This document shows positions 61,934 through 64,000 of a stretch of DNA of 64,000 nt, piece by piece; positions within the stretch are counted from its first letter, which is position 1; every line of letters starts with the position of its first letter. The DNA lies in the NCBI GenBank assembly GCA_023391415.1, contig JAEWAY010000030.1:1-64000 (forward strand), read 5' to 3'. This DNA is from Bacteroidota bacterium. GTDB taxonomy: Bacteria; Bacteroidota; Bacteroidia; Cytophagales; Cytophagaceae. Position numbers and translations under genes: made by a program. The notes under the pieces are model-generated. The model ran no database searches. It had not been told where the DNA came from and was given only the letters and a program-made list of their open reading frames with translations.

Positions 61934-62272
61934 TTATTGTTCGGTGGATCTCCGATACAGTTCCTCTACCAGTTTGGATGAACGATACCCGAAGTTGGCC
62001 CCAAAACTATTTATGACCAGTCCTTTAATATCGTGTTGTTCTGAAGAAATAGCGAATACGATACTCGCGTCGTCAGGATCAGTCATACCTTCAAAGCGAT
62101 AGATTTCATCAATGACAAACTCGTCGGGCGACAATTCCAGAGAGCGGTCCTGGCAAAAGAGACATTCTTTTTCATCCGGTATAAGAAAGTCGTATGTATA
62201 ACCTCTTTTTTGCAAATCATTTACCGCTTCGCTCAGCGTGTCATAAGTATAGCGTTTTTTCGAATTTCCCAT
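61934..62272 (-). CDS. Conserved Bacteroidota protein, unknown function
   Basis: This 112-residue cytoplasmic protein has the pattern AVNDLQKRGYTYDF, then DEFVIDEIYRFEGMTDPDDASIVFAI. I recall this as a common small family in Bacteroidota that some databases label phosphoribosylpyrophosphate synthetase without basis: it is far too short and lacks the PRPP motif. No function is known. Confidence 0.75.
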   Translation of the reverse strand: MGNSKKRYTYDTLSEAVNDLQKRGYTYDFLIPDEKECLFCQDRSLELSPDEFVIDEIYRFEGMTDPDDASIVFAISSEQHDIKGLVINSFGANFGYRSSKLVEELYRRSTEQ

Positions 62273-62467
62273 AATTACTTAAAAATTTATAAATATATTT
62301 CGCGTTTTACCGGCCATGCTGGCGACTTGGGTCCTGTAGCTCATATAATCTGAAGTTAAGCCTTTTCAGGAATATTCCGGACATTTCATCTCTTATATTT
62401 CCCAACTTCTTCCATAACCATCCGGTATTCGGCCAGACTCCGGAGAGCCCAATATCCAATCGACTCT

Positions 62468-63007
62468 TTACACGCTCTCGCTTACCATGACCTTCTCTTT
62501 TTCGACGATGAACCTGGCCGCGTCCAAAAGGCCGTCGGCCATATAGTCGGAGGATTTGGTACTTTTGCCGTCATCCGGGATCAGGATGGTGCGGATACCC
62601 ATCTTCCTGGCCGGGGCCATATCCCGCTCCTTATCTCCGATCATCCAGGAGTTCTCGACATCGATATCAAACCGGGCGATAGCCTTTTCAAACATCAACG
62701 TGCCGGGTTTGCGGCTCAATGAAGCCGTATGCTTTTCATGATATGGTGAATAATAAAAGTAATCAATCAGGTATCCGGTCTCTTTCTGCAGATAATCGTG
62801 GCAGGCGCGCATGTCCCCATGATCGTATATTCCTTTGACGATGCCCGACTGGTTGGTAACCACAACCAGCAAATAGCCGTGATCCTTGAGCAACTTCAGC
62901 GCTTCTCCCACCCCTTTGATTATGACAAATTCTTCTACTTTATACGTATAGTCTACACAGTCGACATTGATAACGCCGTCCCGGTCAAGAAAAACACACT
63001 TTTTCAT
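62468..63007 (-). CDS. HAD phosphatase, GmhB/HisB-N-like
   Basis: This 179-residue HAD-IIIA phosphatase is related to heptose bisphosphate phosphatase GmhB. The nucleophile motif is FLDRDGVINVDC (residues 6-17), motif II is VVVTNQSGI, and the Lys and Asp motifs are RKPGTLMFEKA and WMIGDKERDM. GmhB has a zinc loop of Cys and His residues before RKP; here the stretch is SPYHEKHTASLS with no Cys, so the loop is probably metal-free and the substrate may differ. Confidence 0.85.
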   Translation of the reverse strand: MKKCVFLDRDGVINVDCVDYTYKVEEFVIIKGVGEALKLLKDHGYLLVVVTNQSGIVKGIYDHGDMRACHDYLQKETGYLIDYFYYSPYHEKHTASLSRKPGTLMFEKAIARFDIDVENSWMIGDKERDMAPARKMGIRTILIPDDGKSTKSSDYMADGLLDAARFIVEKEKVMVSESV

Positions 63008-63245
63008 TACAATTTCAACACCTGTTAAATGGAAGGAACAGGCTAAATTTACTAAGCCTGTTTAATTTTTGAAAGAAATTTATATTTTAAACTTTATATT
63101 GCTATTTTTCAGGTACGCGGTAAAAACCTCTGATCGGGATTTACGTTTACTAGGCAAACAAATAGGTTAAGCGCGCGGTTTATCTCCGACCGTATAAGAC
63201 GTATTGTGCATAGAGATCAATCTGTATTTTTTTAATAACATATTT

Positions 63246-64000
63246 ATGAACAACACAATTAATCTTTCATCGAAGATTGATGAGACTACCAAAAAGAAAA
63301 TTCATTCCTGGCTAAACGGCGAATACGATCAGGATACCAAGGATCGTATCATGGAGCTCATGGAAAACAATCAGGATGAACTTCTCGACTCTTTTTACAG
63401 GGACCTGGAGTTTGGCACCGGAGGGTTGCGAGGCGTCATGGGCGTGGGTACCAACCGGATGAACAAATACACCATTGGCATGGCTACCCAGGGACTTGCC
63501 AACTATCTGAAAAAATCTTTCCCCGGCGAGGAGCTCAAGGCCGCCATCGCCTACGATAGCCGCAACAACAGCCCGTTCTTCGCGCGCGTTACCGCCGAAG
63601 TATTTTCCGCCAATGGAATCAAAGTCTACTTCTTTGATTCATTAAGGCCTACTCCGGAGCTATCTTTCGCGATCAGGTATCTGCAATGCCATACAGGCAT
63701 AGTAATCACCGCTTCCCACAACCCGAAGGAATACAACGGGTATAAGGCGTACTGGCGGGACGGAGCGCAAATGATCGCTCCTCATGACAAGAACGTCATC
63801 AAAGAAGTACAGGCCATCACGGATCCGGGTCAGGTAAAGTTTAGGCCAAACGAAAAACTGATCGAGAGCATCGGTCCGGAAGTCGACGAAGCCTATCTTT
63901 CCACGATCGCGTCCCTTTCCGTATCGCCGGAAAGCGTGAAAAGGCAAGAAGACCTGAAAATCGTTTTCTCCTCGATCCACGGTACCGGAATTACCCTGGT
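63246..64000 (+). CDS. Phosphoglucomutase/phosphomannomutase, 5' part
   Basis: The frame from ATG 63246 stays open to the window end, giving 251 codons. It is an alpha-D-phosphohexomutase of the long PGM2-like type, which interconverts hexose 1- and 6-phosphates. Seen are FGTGGLRGVMGVGTNRMN (substrate loop start), AYDSRNNSPFFARV, and the phosphoserine loop ITASHNPKEYNGYK near 155-170. The metal and sugar-binding C-terminal parts lie outside. It has its own upstream region of 238 bases with no other gene. Confidence 0.93.
   Translation, partial: MNNTINLSSKIDETTKKKIHSWLNGEYDQDTKDRIMELMENNQDELLDSFYRDLEFGTGGLRGVMGVGTNRMNKYTIGMATQGLANYLKKSFPGEELKAAIAYDSRNNSPFFARVTAEVFSANGIKVYFFDSLRPTPELSFAIRYLQCHTGIVITASHNPKEYNGYKAYWRDGAQMIAPHDKNVIKEVQAITDPGQVKFRPNEKLIESIGPEVDEAYLSTIASLSVSPESVKRQEDLKIVFSSIHGTGITL

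Overview
The window is about 64 kb of a Bacteroidota chromosome, probably Cytophagia- or Sphingobacteriia-like. Supporting signs are Bacteroidota-type promoters (TAnnTTTG), a fused CcoN/CcoO, a single-heme CcoP, a type IX secretion C-terminal domain on a mannanase, TonB/DUF4374 iron uptake, an aerobic MenA pathway, a short SpeA-type arginine decarboxylase and many SCxx lipoproteins. No rRNA, tRNA or CRISPR was seen. Genes are dense and mostly in short operons.

Left edge (1-1460): a visibly AT-rich segment that differs from everything to its right. It holds the first 36 codons of a tet(X)-type tetracycline-inactivating monooxygenase, running off the edge on the minus strand, and a divergent XerC/D-like tyrosine recombinase. 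This looks like recently transferred DNA placed just beyond the 3' end of the host respiratory operon.

Microaerobic block (1461-15320): on the minus strand, ccoS-ccoNO-ccoQ-ccoP-ccoG-fixH-safE-hemN-desaturase-truncated hemoglobin reads like one long operon for building cbb3 oxidase and its heme. The copper ATPase ccoI is nearby, beyond a lemA/DUF3137 pair. FNR/CRP-like palindromes lie upstream of both ccoS and ccoI. An OsmC-like protein without the usual peroxidatic Cys follows.

Iron block (15485-22036): TonB receptor, DUF4374 lipoprotein, LTxxQ-repeat lipoprotein and PepSY membrane protein form a candidate siderophore import and reduction module. Upstream are three copies of TTAGATTAA and a decayed PepSY fragment on the other strand.

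Central block (22037-36974): an unknown exported protein, a secreted GH26 mannanase with CBM and T9SS signal, a TTG-start P-loop kinase, a porin, gapA with an odd SD-led mini-ORF in its leader, a CobW GTPase, a GH9-like protein that seems to have lost both catalytic residues, unknown Bacteroidota proteins, a CPBP protease, a universal stress protein, queA and csaA.

Right half (37142-64000): an MlaEFD lipid-transport operon with an outer-membrane protein, sbcDC, a sugar dehydrogenase-like lipoprotein, a TrpD2-like protein, the ahpCD/oxyR peroxide defence locus, an orphan response regulator with two unknown genes, metF, an HMG-CoA lyase whose conserved N-terminus has no normal start codon, a LutA-like protein, a BNR-repeat lipoprotein, the argS-gpx-menA-SDR operon, speA, small conserved proteins, a GmhB-like phosphatase and the 5' part of a phosphoglucomutase.
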